A stretch of DNA of 64,000 nucleotides from Actinoplanes sp. NBC_00393 (lineage in GTDB: Bacteria; Actinomycetota; Actinomycetes; Mycobacteriales; Micromonosporaceae): the NCBI RefSeq assembly GCF_036053395.1, contig NZ_CP107942.1, positions 10,902,001-10,966,000 on the forward strand. The letters run 5' to 3'. A model generated the notes under the pieces. It ran no database searches. It saw nothing but the letters and a program-made list of their open reading frames with translations, and had not been told where the DNA came from. Shown piece after piece: positions 25,090 through 33,955 of the stretch. How positions within the stretch are numbered: the first letter of the stretch is position 1; each line of letters starts with the position of its first letter. A program made the position numbers and the translations under genes.

Positions 25090-26544
25090 TCAGCTGGTGA
25101 TGCGGAACGTGGCGTCGCCGCGTTCGGTGGCGGTGCTGATCGGGTCCACCCGCAGCAGGTAGTTGTAGTGCCGCAGGTAGCGGGTCGGATAGTTGTAGGA
25201 CTGGAACGACGACCAGCTCGCGTCGGCCAGGCCGGCCACCTGCCGGAATGTCGAGTCGGCCGCGAACGTGCTGGTCCCGTCGTTGGGCGCGAGAACCATG
25301 TCGTAGTTGTAGTGCCGCAGGTAGTAGCCCGGGTAGTTGGCCGATTCGAACGAGACGTACCCGGAGTTGTTCGCCAGGCCCGGCACCACCCGGAACTGGG
25401 CGTCCTGCGCCGGGCTGACCGAGGCGTCGATCCGGACGTCGAGGTTGGAGTGCCGCACGTAGCGGGTCTGGAAGTTGTACGACTGGATCCGGTTGAGCGG
25501 CGTCGAGGTGCCCCACTTGGCGAGCACCCGGCTCTCCTCGGCGGCGGTCAGGTTCAGGATCGAGCCGTGCCGCTTGCGGGTGACGCCGAGGCTGTAGTCG
25601 GTGCGGGTCCGGAAGTTCTGGGTGCTGCCCAGGTTCGTCGAGGTCACCGGCATGTACCCGCGGCCGGTGGCGTACTGGTCGAGCCAGAGGTTCCACTCGT
25701 TCGTACCGTTGGTCTGCGCCCACATCGGGCCCTCGACCACGTTGCCGCCGGTGGCGCCGTTGGAGATGCCGAGGTGCTGCAGGTCGCCGATCCGGGTCCA
25801 GGAGCCGAGGATCGAGTTGCTGCCCTCGATGGTGATCTGCCCGTCCGCCGAGGCGCGGTAGTAGCGGTAGCCGCCCAGGCTGTTCGGCACCTCGATGATC
25901 TGGGTGTCGATGATGCCCTGGCCGGTACCCCGGTCGATGTAGAGCTGCGGGGCGGTGAAGGTGCGGAAGTCGCTGGTCCGGACGTACCAGATGCGGTGCT
26001 TGGTCACGCCGTTCAGTGCCGAGTTGGTGGCCCAGTAGACGACGTAGTCGCCGGTGGCCGCGTTGTAGACGGCCTCGGGCGCCCAGGCGTCCCCGGCCCC
26101 GGTGATCGCGCCGGCCACGTTGAGCAGCCGGGGCGCGGACCAGTTGACCAGGTCGGTGGACTCCCAGACGACCAGTGACTTGCTGCCGCGGTTGGCGGCG
26201 TCGCTCCACGAGGTGCCGCTGGCGATCCGCAGGTCGGTGGCGATGATCCAGTACCGGTTGCCGGCGGGGTTCCGGATGATGGCGGGGTCGCGGACGCCCT
26301 GGGTGCCGACGGTGGAGAGCAGGACCGGGCTGCCGTTGTTGAGGTCGGTCCAGTTCCGGCCGTCCTTGCTGTGGGCCAGGTAGATCTGCTCGCCGCGGGC
26401 CGACTCCCCGATGAAGTGGGCCATCAGGTAGCCGGTGAACGGGTCGAGGGCGGCGGCCGGGCTCACGACGGCCAGGGTCCAGCCGGTGACGGTGAGGATG
26501 GCGAGGCTGAGGAGGGTGCTGATCCGGACGAGGATTCTATGCAT
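25090..26544 (-). CDS. Secreted GH43-like hydrolase with C-terminal AbfB domain
   Basis: 484 residues: a signal peptide (about 1-32, ending AAALDPF), an N-terminal five-bladed-propeller domain of the GH43/GH117-like type (about 33-340) with GVRDPAIIRNPAGNRYWIIATDL and GDAWAPEAVYN, and an AbfB arabinose-binding beta-trefoil (about 345-484). The trefoil shows three repeats: IQSYNFQTRYVRHSN, FESANYPGYYLRHYN and FQSYNYPTRYLRHYN. It probably attacks arabinose-containing plant polysaccharide. AGAAGG precedes the ATG. A LacI-type palindrome lies 25 bp upstream of the start. Confidence 0.87.
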   Translation of the reverse strand: MHRILVRISTLLSLAILTVTGWTLAVVSPAAALDPFTGYLMAHFIGESARGEQIYLAHSKDGRNWTDLNNGSPVLLSTVGTQGVRDPAIIRNPAGNRYWIIATDLRIASGTSWSDAANRGSKSLVVWESTDLVNWSAPRLLNVAGAITGAGDAWAPEAVYNAATGDYVVYWATNSALNGVTKHRIWYVRTSDFRTFTAPQLYIDRGTGQGIIDTQIIEVPNSLGGYRYYRASADGQITIEGSNSILGSWTRIGDLQHLGISNGATGGNVVEGPMWAQTNGTNEWNLWLDQYATGRGYMPVTSTNLGSTQNFRTRTDYSLGVTRKRHGSILNLTAAEESRVLAKWGTSTPLNRIQSYNFQTRYVRHSNLDVRIDASVSPAQDAQFRVVPGLANNSGYVSFESANYPGYYLRHYNYDMVLAPNDGTSTFAADSTFRQVAGLADASWSSFQSYNYPTRYLRHYNYLLRVDPISTATERGDATFRITS

Positions 26545-26568
26545 CGGACCTTCTCTGCTGGGGATTCT

Positions 26569-26580
26569 GTTAGCGCTAAC
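26569..26580. promoter_or_regulatory. LacI-type operator candidate upstream of the GH43 gene
   Basis: Perfect 12-bp palindrome GTTAGCGCTAAC. It has the central CG typical of LacI-family operators in front of sugar-hydrolase genes. No LacI gene is in the window. Confidence 0.6.
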
Positions 26581-26726
26581 GCATCGCTCGGTGTCGCTGC
26601 AACAGATTGTTTCGGAGTGTTGACGGCCGTAACTTTCTTGTCAAGATGTTCGGGGTGGCGCGCCGGGATGTGAACGTTGCCGTAGGTCGGCCTCATCTGT
26701 CGGCCGAATCTGCCGATGAGTCGGAC

Positions 26727-28379
26727 ATGGGAATCGGAGTGCGGCCGAGTGCAGGCCAGGTCACCGCGAAGCGCAACCCGGTGGCGGGCCGGCTCGCCGA
26801 CTTCGGGGTGGGTACCAAGATCTACGTGTCGGTGCTCGCCATCGCCGTCGCCGCACTGGCCATCGGCGCCCTCGCGATCAGCCGGATGAGCACCCTCAAC
26901 GACGGCATCACCGAGATGAAGACCCGGCATGTCGATGCGCTCGTGCAGCTCAGCATCCTGCGCGGCGCAGCCGGTGACGGCTTCCAGGGTCTCTTCGGAT
27001 GGGCCATCAACACGGAGGCCGCCGCCAAGGAGAACTCCCGGAAGCTCGCCGAGGAGGCGGACACGCATTTCGTGACCGCGCTGGACTCCTACCGGGCCCT
27101 GGCCACCGACTCGCCGGAGCGCATGGAGGCGGCGCGCAAGCTCGGTGACACGTTCGCCTATTACCGCAACCTGCGCGACGTGGCCCTGTTCCGCGAGGCG
27201 CCGGCCGCCGGCTTCGAGATGCCCGCCACCGATCAGATCGTGCCGGTCTGGAACAAGACCCAGGCCGACCTCAAGGGCGCCATCGAGGAACTGCAGCGGG
27301 TCGAGTCCGCCGAGTCCGCCGAGATGGCCGCGGAGGCTGCGGCGACCTACCGGAACGCCCGTACCCAAATGATCATCTTTGTGGCGGTGGCGTTGCTGCT
27401 CGGTCTCGGCCTGGCGGCCTTCGTCTGCCGGGTCATCGTCCGGCAGCTCGGCAGCGTCTCCACCTCGCTCGCCGCGGTCGCCCAGGGCGACCTGACCGTC
27501 CCGGCCGAGGTGCAGGTCCGCGACGAGCTCGGCGGCATGGCGGTAGCCGTGAACACCGCCCGCGACGGCCTGCGCGAGATGGTCGGCGAACTGACCACCA
27601 GCTCGCAGGTGCTCGGGCAGTCCACCCAGCGTCTGACCGGCGCCACCGAGCGGATCGGCGAATCAGCCCGGGAAGCCTCCGACCAGGCGGACGCGGTCGC
27701 CGCGGCGGCCGGTTCGGTCTCCTCCAACGTGCAGACCGTCGCCGCCGGCAGCGAGGAGATGGGCGTCTCGATCCGGGAGATCGCCGAGAGCGCCAACGAG
27801 GCTGCCCGGGTCGCCTCCGAAGCGGTCGGCGTCGCCGAGACCACCAACGCGACCGTCTCCAAGCTCGGCGACTCCAGCGCCGAGATCGGCAACGTGGTCA
27901 AGGTGATCACCTCGATCGCCGAGCAGACCAACCTGCTGGCCCTCAACGCCACCATCGAGGCGGCCCGCGCCGGCGAGATGGGCAAGGGCTTCGCCGTAGT
28001 CGCCAGCGAAGTCAAGGACCTCGCTCAGGAGACCGCCCGGGCCACCGAGGACATCTCCCGGCGGGTCGAGGCCATCCAGTCGGACACCGCCAACGCGGTC
28101 GCCGCGATCGGCGAGATCTCGACGATCATCGCGCGGATCAACGACTACCAGCTGACCATCGCGTCGGCGGTCGAGGAGCAGACCGCGACCACCGGCGAGA
28201 TGAGCCGCAGCGTCGGCGACGCTGCGCAGGGCAGCACCGAGATCGCCAGCACGATCACCGGCGTCGCGAACGCCACCCAGAGCACGACCGCCAACCTGGT
28301 CGAGGCGACCGGCACGGCGACCGAGCTCGCCGGGATCAGCGCCGAGCTGCAGCGGGTGATCGGCCGCTTCCGGATCTAG
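26727..28379 (+). CDS. Methyl-accepting chemotaxis protein
   Basis: About 550 residues: a first membrane helix (about 30-50), a helical-bundle (4HB/TarH-type) extracytoplasmic sensor (about 50-220), a second helix (about 225-245), HAMP, and a long cytoplasmic signalling domain. The hairpin tip is [37 protein letters not shown], the highly conserved contact for CheA/CheW. The start is uncertain: ATG 26727 gives a short basic N-terminus, and ATG 26646 and TTG 26607 are upstream in frame. No other chemotaxis gene is nearby. Motile-spore actinomycetes such as Actinoplanes carry scattered MCPs. Confidence 0.9.
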   Translation: MGIGVRPSAGQVTAKRNPVAGRLADFGVGTKIYVSVLAIAVAALAIGALAISRMSTLNDGITEMKTRHVDALVQLSILRGAAGDGFQGLFGWAINTEAAAKENSRKLAEEADTHFVTALDSYRALATDSPERMEAARKLGDTFAYYRNLRDVALFREAPAAGFEMPATDQIVPVWNKTQADLKGAIEELQRVESAESAEMAAEAAATYRNARTQMIIFVAVALLLGLGLAAFVCRVIVRQLGSVSTSLAAVAQGDLTVPAEVQVRDELGGMAVAVNTARDGLREMVGELTTSSQVLGQSTQRLTGATERIGESAREASDQADAVAAAAGSVSSNVQTVAAGSEEMGVSIREIAESANEAARVASEAVGVAETTNATVSKLGDSSAEIGNVVKVITSIAEQTNLLALNATIEAARAGEMGKGFAVVASEVKDLAQETARATEDISRRVEAIQSDTANAVAAIGEISTIIARINDYQLTIASAVEEQTATTGEMSRSVGDAAQGSTEIASTITGVANATQSTTANLVEATGTATELAGISAELQRVIGRFRI

Positions 28380-28390
28380 CTTCTGGCGAC

Positions 28391-29395
28391 CTAGCGGTTC
28401 AGCAGATCCTTCATCTTGGTGGCGATGAGGCCCGCGGCGCGCCGCGGGCTCAGCCGGTAGAGCCGGTCCATCATCCGGGCGTCGGATCCGATCAGGACCC
28501 GGTACGCGTCGCGCTCCATCCCGTCGAGGATGTCCCGGGCGGCGCGTTCCGGCGTGGTGATCCGGCCGGCCTGCCTCGCCGCGGCGGCCTCGTCCACCGG
28601 CATCGCGACGCCCGAGTTGGCGCCGATGTTGGTGGCGACACCGCCCGGGAAGACGCTGGTCACCCGGACCGTGGTGCCCTCACACTCGGCGTGCAGCCCC
28701 TCGGTGAGCAGCTTCACCGCGGCCTTGGAAGCGCCGTAGATCGTCTGGCCCGGCACCGGCAGGAAGCCGCCCATGCTGGACACGTTGACGATGTGCCCCT
28801 CCGGCCGGTCCAGCAGCACCGGCAGGAAGGTCTTGGTCAGGTACAGCGTGCCGGACCAGTTGACCGAGAAGACCCGGTCGATGGTCTCGAAGTCCAGATC
28901 CTTGAGCCGTGTGAACGGCTGAATGATCCCGGCGCAGTGCACCAGGCCGTCAACCGCACCCCATCGCCGGGCGACCGTTGCGGGTAGTGCTTGCACTCCG
29001 CTCTTGTCCGCGACGTTCAGTTCGTGCACCGACAGCAGATCCCCAGGCCCGTCGACGGCTCCGCTCCCAGCCCCCACCGCGGTCCCGGCTCCCGCCCTGG
29101 TTCCGGCTTTCGTGTCGGCTCCGACCCCTGCCTTGGTTCCGGCTTCCGTCCAGGCTCCATCTTTCGCCCTGGCTCCGGCTTCTGTCCGGGCGCCGGGCTT
29201 GGCTGCGGCTTCCGTCCTGGTTCCGGCGGCGGCTCTGGCCTGGTCCGCGGCCAGCTTCGCGGTCTCCGCCAGCGCTGCCGCATTGAGGTCGACGGCCGCG
29301 ACACGCGCACCACGCCGCACCGCCTCGAGCGCCACCGCACGGCCGATGCCACTGCCGGCACCCGTGACGACCAGTACTTTCCCTGCCGCCTTCAT
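28391..29395 (-). CDS. SDR-family oxidoreductase with low-complexity insertion
   Basis: 334 residues. The SDR core is complete: TGAGSGIG, HCAGIIQ, VNVSSMGG (Ser), YGASK (Tyr, Lys) and FPGGVATNI. Between beta-2 and beta-3 it carries about 64 extra residues (about 54-117) of Ala/Gly/Thr/Lys-rich degenerate repeats (GARTEAGARAKDGAWTEAG and so on), coded by 29045-29236. This segment would form a disordered loop at the cofactor pocket edge. The C-terminus has a helix like lipid-acting SDRs (SPRRAAGLIATKMKDLL). A 20-bp perfect palindrome lies within the coding region at 28430-28449. It is divergent from the PadR gene, its probable regulator. Confidence 0.83.
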   Translation of the reverse strand: MKAAGKVLVVTGAGSGIGRAVALEAVRRGARVAAVDLNAAALAETAKLAADQARAAAGTRTEAAAKPGARTEAGARAKDGAWTEAGTKAGVGADTKAGTRAGAGTAVGAGSGAVDGPGDLLSVHELNVADKSGVQALPATVARRWGAVDGLVHCAGIIQPFTRLKDLDFETIDRVFSVNWSGTLYLTKTFLPVLLDRPEGHIVNVSSMGGFLPVPGQTIYGASKAAVKLLTEGLHAECEGTTVRVTSVFPGGVATNIGANSGVAMPVDEAAAARQAGRITTPERAARDILDGMERDAYRVLIGSDARMMDRLYRLSPRRAAGLIATKMKDLLNR

Positions 29396-29435
29396 GTCGC
29401 TCCTCGAGGGGTTCCGACCCTATATAGAGTCCGGA

Positions 29436-29441
29436 TACAGT
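29436..29441 (+). promoter_or_regulatory. Leaderless-type -10 box TACAGT for padR (29449)
   Basis: TACAGT ends 7 nt before ATG 29449. It argues for 29449 over the GTG at 29440, which lies inside the box. Confidence 0.5.
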
Positions 29442-29448
29442 GACCTGT

Positions 29449-29769
29449 ATGCGGATCACCATACCGACCGCGCGGATCTTGGCCGCGCTCCTCACGGAGC
29501 CCGACGCGGATCGGTACGGTTTGGAGCTCATGCAGTCGACCGGCCTGGCCAGCGGCAGCCTGTACCCGATCCTGCACCGCCTCCAGGAGGCCGGCTGGCT
29601 CGAGGCCCGCTGGGAGCAGATCGACCCCTCCGCCCAGGGCCGCCCGGCCCGCCGCTTCTACCGCCTCACCCCGGACGGCGCCGTCAACGCCCGACAGGCC
29701 CTGGCCGAGCTCCGCGCCCAGACCTCCATCCCCGGTGCCACCCCCGGAACCCCCAACCCCGCCTGGTAG
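29449..29769 (+). CDS. PadR-family transcriptional regulator
   Basis: 106 residues with a winged HTH of PadR type: ILAALLTEPDADRYGLELMQSTGLASGSLYPILHRLQEAGWLEARWE, then the wing GRPARRFYRLTPDGAVNARQAL. There is no long C-terminal helix domain. It is divergent from the SDR gene with 53 bp between the starts, and probably regulates that gene and itself. Confidence 0.87.
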   Translation: MRITIPTARILAALLTEPDADRYGLELMQSTGLASGSLYPILHRLQEAGWLEARWEQIDPSAQGRPARRFYRLTPDGAVNARQALAELRAQTSIPGATPGTPNPAW

Positions 29770-29821
29770 CCACTCAGCCTCACCCGGCACCTTCCCCGCC
29801 ACGAAACAGCCCTGGCCGTTA

Positions 29822-30069
29822 GCCACCGCGCCCAGCTGTCGGCCAGTGTCGTCTCCCGCCCGCGGATGCAGCCGTGGGCGTCAGCCGCCGTGCCCAGCTG
29901 TCGCTCAATGTTGTTTCCCGGCCGCGGATGCAGCTCTGGCTGTCAGCCACCGCGCCCAGCTGTCGCCCAGTGTCGTCTCTCGCCCGCGGATGCAGCCGTG
30001 GGCGTCAGCCGCCGTGCCCAGCTGTCGCTCAATGTTGTTTCCCGGCCGCGGATGCAGCCACCGGCTACC
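29822..30069. repeat. Four tandem 62-bp units in an A-B-A-B pattern
   Basis: Copies start with GCC(A/G)CCG(C/T)GCCCAGCTGTC at 29822, 29884, 29946 and 30008, each 62 bp apart. Copies 1 and 3 match each other more closely (CCAGTGTCGTCT) and copies 2 and 4 match each other (CAATGTTGTTTC), so a 124-bp pair was duplicated. The stretch 29770-30137 has no supported gene; short open frames here are repeat artefacts. Confidence 0.85.
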
Positions 30070-30137
30070 GGCCTCCGGCATGATCAACTTCGGCCCAGGC
30101 ACATCGCAGCCGACCCAGCCGTCACTCAGGCATGGAA

Positions 30138-31875
30138 GGGCTCGTCGATTTTTAACTCGCTGTTTTGATCAAGGCGGGTGCGGTGAATCCGGCGGCGCGG
30201 GTGTGAGCGGCGAGGTCGGTGTGGTTGGTGAGGCGGATGTTGCTGGGTTCGATGGGGTGCTGGATTTGGGTGAGCAGGGTGCGGGTGTTGCGGATGGCGA
30301 CGTTGATGGTGGTGCCGGCGACGCCGAACAGATCGGCGATGACCTTGCGGGGCAGTTGGTAGCGGTCGTGGAGCAAGGTGGCCAGTAGTTGGTGGCTGAG
30401 GGTGACGCGGATCTTGCGGCCGCCGCCGCGGGGCCGGGCGTGGCCGCGCAGGTTGTGCAGGAACGCTTCGTGTTGGGCTTGATGGGGAACGGTGAGCCGG
30501 CTGATCAGGTCGTTCCATGCGCTGTCGGGCATGCCGGTGATGGCCGGGTGCACCAGCGCGGCCAGGTGATGCAGCGGTGGTAGGGCTGTCGCGGGTTCGC
30601 CGGCGGGTGTGGCCGGGTCGGGGCGCAGGGTGTAGTTCCAGTCGCCGTGCCAGTCGTGACGGTCGATGGCCAGGGTGCTCATCTGCTCGTCGGTGATGAC
30701 GACGCCGGTCGGGTAGTGGCCGGTGTCGAGTTCGGCGTGCACGCGCAGCCCGCTGCTGGTGGTGGTCGCGGCGATCGTGTGGACGATGGTCTCGTGGCTG
30801 GTCAGGGGTCGTGCCCGCCAGTTCATCGAGATGTGGGCGAACAAGCGATGCTCGATACGGTTCCATTTACTGGTGCCGGGCGGGAAGTGGCAGACGGTGA
30901 TCGGTAGCCCGATTTCGGCGGCGAGAGCGGCCAGATCCGTTTTCCAGGCGCGAGTGCGGTAGCCGTTGGATCCGCCGGCGTCCGCGGTGATCAAGAGCCG
31001 TCCGGCGTTCGGGTAGCGGTCACGGCCGTAGCCGTCCCACCAGCGGCGCAGAGTGGCGACGGCGAACGCGGCGGTGTTGTGGTCGGTGCCGACGGCGACC
31101 CAGCCGGTGTCGGCGGCCAAGTCGTAGACCCCGTAGGGGATCACCTGTCCCAGCTGCGGATCGGCGAAGTCGTGGGTGCGGACTACGGCCGGCTCACCGG
31201 CAGGCCGCCACTCGCGGCCCTTGTTCGCGAACGCGCCGACGAGTTCCTTCTTCTTCGTATCGACGCTGACGACCGGGTCACCGCTGGACAGATAATCCTT
31301 GACCTGCTCGTTGATGTAGCCGAACTGGGCGTCGCGGTCGGGATGGCGTCTGCCTTCCAGAGTCTTGGCATTGCCCTGAAGGCTGAATCCCTCACCGTGC
31401 AGCAGAGCAGCGATCGTGTCCGGCCCGGCCTTATGACCCCGCCCGGCCAGTTCCTGCGCAAGGTGGCGCAACGACTTCGTCGTCCATCGCAGCGGCGACA
31501 TCGGGTCCCCCCGCTCGTCCGGCTCGACCAGCCCCAACAACGCCGGCATCAGAGCGGGATCATGTTCGGTCACCGGCTTCCGGCCGCCACCGGCACGGCG
31601 GACCCGGCCCAGCGGCGCCACCCCGGCCTCCAACTCATCGACGCCCGCAGCCACCGTGCCCTCCCGGACCCCGGCAGCTCGCGCTACCGCCCGGATCCCG
31701 CCATGCCCCAGCACCCGAGCCTCAGCACCCAGCAGCAACCGGCGTTGCCGCTCGTCCAGATGCGGCAAGATCACCTCAAACTTCGCTGCCAGCCTGCCCC
31801 GTTCCTCCTCCGATACCGCCATAACAGATCAACGCATCGAAATCCGCCAAGCAACGGCTTGTTCTTCGACGAGCC
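30138..31875 (-). mobile_element. ISAzo13-like insertion sequence, complete
   Basis: 1738 bp bounded by 11-bp perfect inverted ends, GGGCTCGTCGA at 30138-30148 and its complement at 31865-31875. A GAA direct repeat flanks it (30135-30137 and 31876-31878), fitting a 3-bp target duplication. It carries one intact transposase gene. Removing the element restores a 63-bp repeat unit, which confirms both borders. Confidence 0.88.
30152..31822 (-). CDS. ISAzo13-family transposase
   Basis: 556 residues, no internal stop. An N-terminal helical DNA-binding part (about 1-110) is followed by a DDE/RNase-H-like catalytic core. Acidic residues are visible in VVSVDTKKKE, LLITADAGGSNGYR and HFPPGTSKWNRIEHRLFAHIS. 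The C-terminal half adds a helical region ending with an HTH-like RKVIADLFGVAGTTINVAIRN. The KKE run after the first Asp and the NxxEHxLF motif are typical of ISAzo13. The gene fills the element and looks active. Confidence 0.9.
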   Translation of the reverse strand: MAVSEEERGRLAAKFEVILPHLDERQRRLLLGAEARVLGHGGIRAVARAAGVREGTVAAGVDELEAGVAPLGRVRRAGGGRKPVTEHDPALMPALLGLVEPDERGDPMSPLRWTTKSLRHLAQELAGRGHKAGPDTIAALLHGEGFSLQGNAKTLEGRRHPDRDAQFGYINEQVKDYLSSGDPVVSVDTKKKELVGAFANKGREWRPAGEPAVVRTHDFADPQLGQVIPYGVYDLAADTGWVAVGTDHNTAAFAVATLRRWWDGYGRDRYPNAGRLLITADAGGSNGYRTRAWKTDLAALAAEIGLPITVCHFPPGTSKWNRIEHRLFAHISMNWRARPLTSHETIVHTIAATTTSSGLRVHAELDTGHYPTGVVITDEQMSTLAIDRHDWHGDWNYTLRPDPATPAGEPATALPPLHHLAALVHPAITGMPDSAWNDLISRLTVPHQAQHEAFLHNLRGHARPRGGGRKIRVTLSHQLLATLLHDRYQLPRKVIADLFGVAGTTINVAIRNTRTLLTQIQHPIEPSNIRLTNHTDLAAHTRAAGFTAPALIKTAS

Positions 31876-32065
31876 CGAATAGCGGCGGATTACCTGCGTG
31901 ATCGCCGGCTCGGCTCGGCCGGCCGTCGCTCAGGCATGGAATAGCGGCCGGATTACCTGCGTGACCGCCGGCTCGGCCCGGCCAGCCGTCGCTCAGACAT
32001 GGAACAGCAGCGTTATTAGGTGCGTCACGGCCAGCCGGGTTGGGTCCGGCTTGGGCTGAAGCACG
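31876..32065. repeat. 63-bp repeat units interrupted by the insertion sequence
   Basis: Units start GAATAGCGG at 31876 and 31939 and a diverged one at 32002. The unit (GGATTACCTGCGTGA..., then CCGGCTCGG...) has the same 63-bp length and an alignable sequence to the array at 14925 (GGATACCCGCGTGAACGG...). Its left-hand partner end is at about 30110-30137 on the other side of the insertion. Further right, 32140-32215 has short GAGCG(G/A)TGGGC-type repeats; the rest up to 32392 shows only a small hairpin at 32309-32325. Confidence 0.8.
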
Positions 32066-32392
32066 GAATGGGGTCATCGGAGAGGTGCGTGGCGGCCAGC
32101 CGGCTGACGTGCGGGCAGTCTTGATCTTGTGGGCGCGAGTCGGCGAGCGGTGGGCGGCCAGCGATGGGCCGCGAGCGGTGGGCGGCGAGCGATGGGTGGC
32201 GAGCTGGGGCGCGGCAAGGTCGAGGTAGGGCGCCATCTGCAGATGGTGCTGGGGAGGCTGCAAAGGGAAACGGCGTGTGTCAGCAGCCACGCGGGAATTG
32301 GAAATAAAGCGGCTATATCAGCCGCCGCTGATAGTTGAAGCCCCATTTTGCTGCGCTTTTGGAATTAGCGCCACTTCTCGATGATCAAGGGG

Positions 32393-32420
32393 TTGACCGG
32401 GGATGAGAGGGCAGTAAGGT
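32393..32420 (+). promoter_or_regulatory. Probable sigma-70-type promoter of the lipoprotein gene
   Basis: TTGACC (32393-32398), a 16-bp spacer, and TAAGGT (32415-32420), about 80 bp before the start at 32504. The surrounding DNA is AT-richer than average, as expected of a promoter region. Confidence 0.5.
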
Positions 32421-32503
32421 CTTTCGTTGCGCATTCTTCGGGATCGTTGAAGCGCGATTTAAGCCGCCCCTAACTGAAACTTAAAACAACCGAGGAAATG
32501 GAC

Positions 32504-33955
32504 ATGCGCGCAACGCATTCGATCGCGGCGGCGGTCGCCGTGATCGCCGCCCTGGCGACGGGAGCGTGCTCCAACGGCGACCCGGCAGCCACCGGCGACG
32601 CCAGCGAGGTCGCCGCGAACTCGGCCGCGCAGCCCGGTGCCGCGGCGGCCGCGGGAGCACCCGGCGCGCCATCCGCCGGACCGGAAGCTGGGCCGGGAGC
32701 CGGACCAGGAGCTGGGCTGGGAGCCGGACCAGGAGCCGGGCCGGGAGCTGGACCGGGCGGTGGGCCAGGCGCCGGACCCGGGACGGCGACTGCCGCCACT
32801 GGACCATGCGGCCGGAAAGCCTCCACCAAGCCCACAACCAGGATCACCGAGGTAAAGCTCGGCACAAAGGTGACCGGCTACAGCGGCGAGGCCGACACCG
32901 ACCCCTTGCCGATGGCGATCGCGGCCCGCCCCGACGGCGGCTCCTGGCTGGCTTGGCGCGGCGCCGACGGCAAGGTCTACCTCGGCAAGCTGGGTTGCGA
33001 CGACAAGCTGGTAGGCAAGCCCACCAGCTTCGCCGGGATCGACCTGCAGGATGTGCAGGCCGACGCCAACGGCGGCGTACTGCTGCTCACCCGCAAGGGC
33101 ACCTGCGGCACCGGCCCGCTCTGCGGCGGCGAGTCCAGCCCGTGCAACACCATGCACATGATCCGGTTCGACAATGCCGGCAAGCAGGTCTGGCAGCGGC
33201 AGGTCACGAACCTGACCGGCGGGCGCCAGGGGTACGACGACGGGGCGCGGTTCGTCTGGTGGTACCAGCATCACGGCCGGCTGGCGACCGACGGCAAGAA
33301 CTGGGCGGCCTATTTCGGTACGGCGATCACCGTCAAGAACGGCAACTGCGTCGACATTCACCAGGGCGACCGGATCCAGGTGGTCAACGCGAAGGGCAAC
33401 CTGGTCAGCGGGCACAAGGACGCCGCCGAGGTCGGTTGCAGTCACGCCTGGACGTCGCGGATCGTCTGGGATCCGCGGACGAAGCGGTTCGTCGCGGTCT
33501 GCGCCACCGACAACAACTGCCGGATCGCGCGGCCCAACCCGTACCGGACGGTGGCCGCGGGCAAGTGCGACGGCACGCTCTTCGGTGGCGATCTGGTGCT
33601 TGCGAAGAGCAAGGGCTATTGGACTGCTTGGAGCCAGGGCGCATCGGTACGCCTTGAGCACTTCACCACCGGCAAGTCGGACACCACGATCCGCACCGGG
33701 GTGTCGTCCGCCCATCCGCACCTGGTGTCCTACGGCGCCGGGCGGATGCTGCTGGCCTGGCAGTCCGGGTCCACGATGGCCGCCCGGGTGTATGACTCCG
33801 GCACCGGCAAGGCGGTCGGCGCCCAGTTCACGATCAAGGTGAAGGACCACAGTTACCAGGCGTTCAAGGCGTACCCAGACGGCAGTGCCGCCTACCCGGC
33901 CGCCGGCAGTGGCAACACCTCGATCAGGATCGCTCGGGTACTGCCGGTGAGCTGA
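32504..33955 (+). CDS. Lipoprotein with Gly/Ala/Pro linker and propeller-like domain
   Basis: 483 residues: a signal peptide with lipobox ALATGAC, then a linker (about 30-98) of tandem PGAG/GPGAG units that expands a 5-6-residue motif. A Cys-rich soluble domain follows (about 100-483), with repeated W-containing strands (GGSWLAWRGADGKVYLG, GYWTAWSQGASVRLEHF, RMLLAWQSGSTMAARVYD) suggestive of a beta-propeller. ATG 32504 was chosen because GAGGAA is 6 nt upstream; ATG 32498 would abut the ribosome site. The function is unknown; a surface binding protein is likely. It overlaps the convergent SGNH gene by 32 bp. Confidence 0.75.
   Translation: MRATHSIAAAVAVIAALATGACSNGDPAATGDASEVAANSAAQPGAAAAAGAPGAPSAGPEAGPGAGPGAGLGAGPGAGPGAGPGGGPGAGPGTATAATGPCGRKASTKPTTRITEVKLGTKVTGYSGEADTDPLPMAIAARPDGGSWLAWRGADGKVYLGKLGCDDKLVGKPTSFAGIDLQDVQADANGGVLLLTRKGTCGTGPLCGGESSPCNTMHMIRFDNAGKQVWQRQVTNLTGGRQGYDDGARFVWWYQHHGRLATDGKNWAAYFGTAITVKNGNCVDIHQGDRIQVVNAKGNLVSGHKDAAEVGCSHAWTSRIVWDPRTKRFVAVCATDNNCRIARPNPYRTVAAGKCDGTLFGGDLVLAKSKGYWTAWSQGASVRLEHFTTGKSDTTIRTGVSSAHPHLVSYGAGRMLLAWQSGSTMAARVYDSGTGKAVGAQFTIKVKDHSYQAFKAYPDGSAAYPAAGSGNTSIRIARVLPVS

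Noticed and set aside
28430..28449. 20-bp perfect palindrome as a regulatory site
   Set aside because: It is entirely within the SDR coding end and made of GCG/CGC codons; no promoter is near.
29866..30168. Small proteins within the 62-bp repeats
   Set aside because: Frames are created by the repeats; they lack a start signal and overlap the insertion-sequence border.
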